Source: Thermaerobacter marianensis (GTDB taxonomy: Bacteria > Bacillota > Sulfobacillia > DYIH01). From it: 7,277 bases of DNA. The notes under the pieces were generated by a model. It made no database searches. It worked only from the letters and a program-made list of their open reading frames with translations, and had not been told where the DNA came from. The number at the start of each line of letters is the position of its first letter. The first letter of the stretch is position 1. Location of the stretch: contig DYIH01000037.1 in NCBI GenBank assembly GCA_020723785.1, positions 1 to 7,277 on the forward strand, in the 5' to 3' direction. This document shows positions 5,890-7,277 of this stretch, in pieces. Made by a program: the position numbers and the translations under genes.

Positions 5890-6717
5890 TCAGCCCTCCA
5901 CCAGGGCGCTGACGAAGGGCGGCAGCACGAAGGCCGCCCGATGCAGTTCCGGCGAATAGTACCGCGTCCCACCGGGGACCGCCCGGCCGGGCGCCGGTTC
6001 CCGGGGATCGGGCCCTCTGGACCCCAGGGTGATCGTCCACAGGCCCCCGGGATAGGTGGGGATCGAGGCCAGGCAGAGCCGCACCACCGGGAAGATGCCG
6101 CGCAGGAAGCGGTGCATCCCGCGAATCAGTTCCCCGTTGAGGAAAGGCGACTCCGTCTGGGCGGCGAAGAGGCCGCCGGCGGTCAGGGCCCGATGCACCG
6201 AGCGGTAGAAATCCTCCTGAAACAGGCCCACGGCCGGCCCGATCGGGTCGGTGGAGTCGATGATGATCACGTCGTAGAGGTTTTCCTTTTCACGGACATG
6301 GGCGATGCCGTCGGTGACGAAGATCTTCACCCGCGGGTCGTCCAGTCCCGCGGCGATGGCGGGGAAGTACTCCCGGCAGACGGCGACGACCCGGCCGTCG
6401 ATCTCCGCCAGGTGGACCTCCTCGACGGGGTGCTTGAGCACCTCGCGCACCACGCCGCCGTCGCCGCCCCCGACGACCAGCACGCGCCGGGGGTCGGGGT
6501 GGGCGGCCAGGGCCACATGGGCCATCATTTCATGGTAGACGAACTCGTCCCGATCCGTGGTCATGACCACGTCGTCCAGGGCCAGGAGCCGTCCGTACTG
6601 CTCCGTCTCGTAGACGGCGATCTCCTGGAAATCGGACTTCTCCCGGTGCAGCACCGCCTTGACCCGGAAGCCGATGCGCAGGTCAGGGGTCTGGTTTTCG
6701 GTGTACCACAGTTCCAC
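5890..6717 (-). CDS. speE: Spermidine synthase (polyamine aminopropyltransferase)
   Basis: Transfers the aminopropyl group from decarboxylated AdoMet to putrescine, giving spermidine and methylthioadenosine. With the GTG at 6717 as start it has 275 residues, the normal size, and begins MELWYTEN like its Bacillus counterpart. Motifs: DEFVYHEM (57-64), the nucleotide-binding GGGDGG (83-88), the acidic residue after strand 2 (EID, 105-107) and the catalytic DSTDPIGPA, whose D154 is the expected general base. The ATG at 6750 would overlap pdaD and add 11 residues rich in Gly and Pro. The GTG is favoured by a strong SD (GGGAGG, about 7 nt away) and by homology. It lies 29 nt after pdaD and 4 nt before speB. 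Substrate preference for putrescine is inferred from context; norspermidine or thermospermine synthesis cannot be excluded. Confidence 0.96.
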   Translation of the reverse strand: MELWYTENQTPDLRIGFRVKAVLHREKSDFQEIAVYETEQYGRLLALDDVVMTTDRDEFVYHEMMAHVALAAHPDPRRVLVVGGGDGGVVREVLKHPVEEVHLAEIDGRVVAVCREYFPAIAAGLDDPRVKIFVTDGIAHVREKENLYDVIIIDSTDPIGPAVGLFQEDFYRSVHRALTAGGLFAAQTESPFLNGELIRGMHRFLRGIFPVVRLCLASIPTYPGGLWTITLGSRGPDPREPAPGRAVPGGTRYYSPELHRAAFVLPPFVSALVEG

Positions 6718-6746
6718 GGGGCCACCTCCCACGGCTGCTCCCGGGC

Positions 6747-7205
6747 TCAATACCAGAGGACGGCGGCGGCGACGACGGCGGCCGTCTTCTCCACCACGCG
6801 CGAGACGCCCAGGGCCTTGACCTCCTTGAGGGTCTTGCCGCGCACGGTGAAGGCCTCGCGGACCATGGCCGTAACCCGGGCCTCGGCCTCCTCCTTGGTG
6901 CAGTACCCGGAGAACTCCATGATCACGCCGTAATCATCCTCGGAGAAGCCGACCCCGATGGCCGCCGCGATACGCTGGCCCGGCTGGTCGCTCATCAGGT
7001 AGCCGTACGCCGTCGGCGTCAGGGAACCGGGCGGCACCGGGAAATCATCCTCGAACGTGCAGTTGGGCGGAAGAATGCTGCTGACGCGGATCAGGTTGAT
7101 GTTGCCGATGCCGGCATCGAGAAGGGCTTTGTCAAAAGCGGTGAGCTTGAAGTCCCCCTCGGCGCCCCCGGCGGCGATCTTGACTTTCTTCGGCGTGGGT
7201 AACAT
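6747..7205 (-). CDS. pdaD: Pyruvoyl-dependent arginine decarboxylase
   Basis: Decarboxylates arginine to agmatine, the entry step to the polyamine pathway encoded by the next two genes. The 152-residue product is typical of the PvlArgDC family, first characterised in Methanocaldococcus and also found in bacteria. The self-cleavage site is visible as VSSILPP: the chain should break between S42 and S43, leaving a pyruvoyl group on the beta subunit. E97 in IMEFSG matches the conserved catalytic Glu. Other family segments are GIGNINLIRVSS (32-43), PPG near 58-60, AYGYLMSD (66-73) and AAIGVGFSEDDYG. The ATG at 7205 is preceded by GGGAGG, 12 nt away. It is the first gene of the run seen here; the 72 nt upstream show no clear promoter and the window ends, so the operon may extend further upstream. 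Confidence 0.95.
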   Translation of the reverse strand: MLPTPKKVKIAAGGAEGDFKLTAFDKALLDAGIGNINLIRVSSILPPNCTFEDDFPVPPGSLTPTAYGYLMSDQPGQRIAAAIGVGFSEDDYGVIMEFSGYCTKEEAEARVTAMVREAFTVRGKTLKEVKALGVSRVVEKTAAVVAAAVLWY

Positions 7206-7244
7206 CGACGGTCTGTGCCTCCCTGGCGTGGGCGACCAACACCT

Positions 7245-7262
7245 GCCGGATCTTGACCCGGC
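7245..7262. repeat. Short inverted repeat upstream of pdaD
   Basis: GCCGG (7245-7249) and CCGGC (7258-7262) form a perfect 5-bp stem with an 8-nt loop, about 40 nt ahead of the pdaD start. It may be chance in such GC-rich DNA, or part of a leader. No T run or promoter hexamers accompany it, and the window ends 15 nt further upstream. Confidence 0.25.
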
Positions 7263-7277
7263 GGGACCCGAAAATAT

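Noticed and set aside
3223..6933. Several very long plus-strand open frames (3223-4524, 3815-5020, 4671-5912, 5773-6933)
   Set aside because: They lie antisense to argS, speB and speE, whose families are unmistakable. Their products are Arg/Gly/Ala-rich without domains, as expected from the opposite strand of GC-rich genes with strong third-position bias.
7206..7277. End of an upstream gene on the minus strand
   Set aside because: Two frames are open across the 72 nt, but there is too little sequence to recognise a family, and the frame I examined most closely runs far into pdaD before stopping.

Overview
The window is a high-GC stretch of bacterial DNA. Eight genes, all on the minus strand, are packed head to tail and read from about 7205 down to 339. 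They look like one polycistronic unit, with gaps of 29, 4, 34 (or 64), 2, -22, 70 and -28 nt. GTG starts behind purine-rich Shine-Dalgarno (SD) sequences are common. From memory, SpeB and SpeE resemble the Bacillus subtilis enzymes closely, and polyamine genes next to argS fit a high-GC, possibly thermophilic member of the Bacillota (Clostridia, Symbiobacteriia or Limnochordia type). The taxonomy is an inference.

In transcription order, the first block makes spermidine from arginine. A pyruvoyl arginine decarboxylase (pdaD, 6747-7205) makes agmatine, agmatinase (speB, 5007-5885) converts it to putrescine and urea, and spermidine synthase (speE, 5890-6717) adds the aminopropyl group. AdoMet decarboxylase, which supplies the aminopropyl donor, is not in the window. 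Next comes arginyl-tRNA synthetase (argS, 3085-4972), the other large user of arginine. As presented it is broken: the frame changes near 3889-3905 and about 20 conserved residues are missing there. It also carries ten tandem 12-bp repeats encoding an Ala-rich tetrapeptide array, and it reads NVVN where HIGH is expected.

The second block is cofactor synthesis: thiD and thiE for thiamine (overlapping by 22 nt), then panD for the beta-alanine of pantothenate and CoA. The last gene, overlapping panD by 28 nt, is an endonuclease III-like [4Fe-4S] DNA glycosylase.

Positions 1-338 hold no convincing gene. The first 200 bases are visibly richer in A+T than the rest and contain several short direct and inverted repeats of unknown role. 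I found no RNA gene, CRISPR array, mobile element or convincing terminator. The most interesting signals are the three anomalies in argS, the duplicated insertion in ThiD and the repeat-rich region downstream of the operon.
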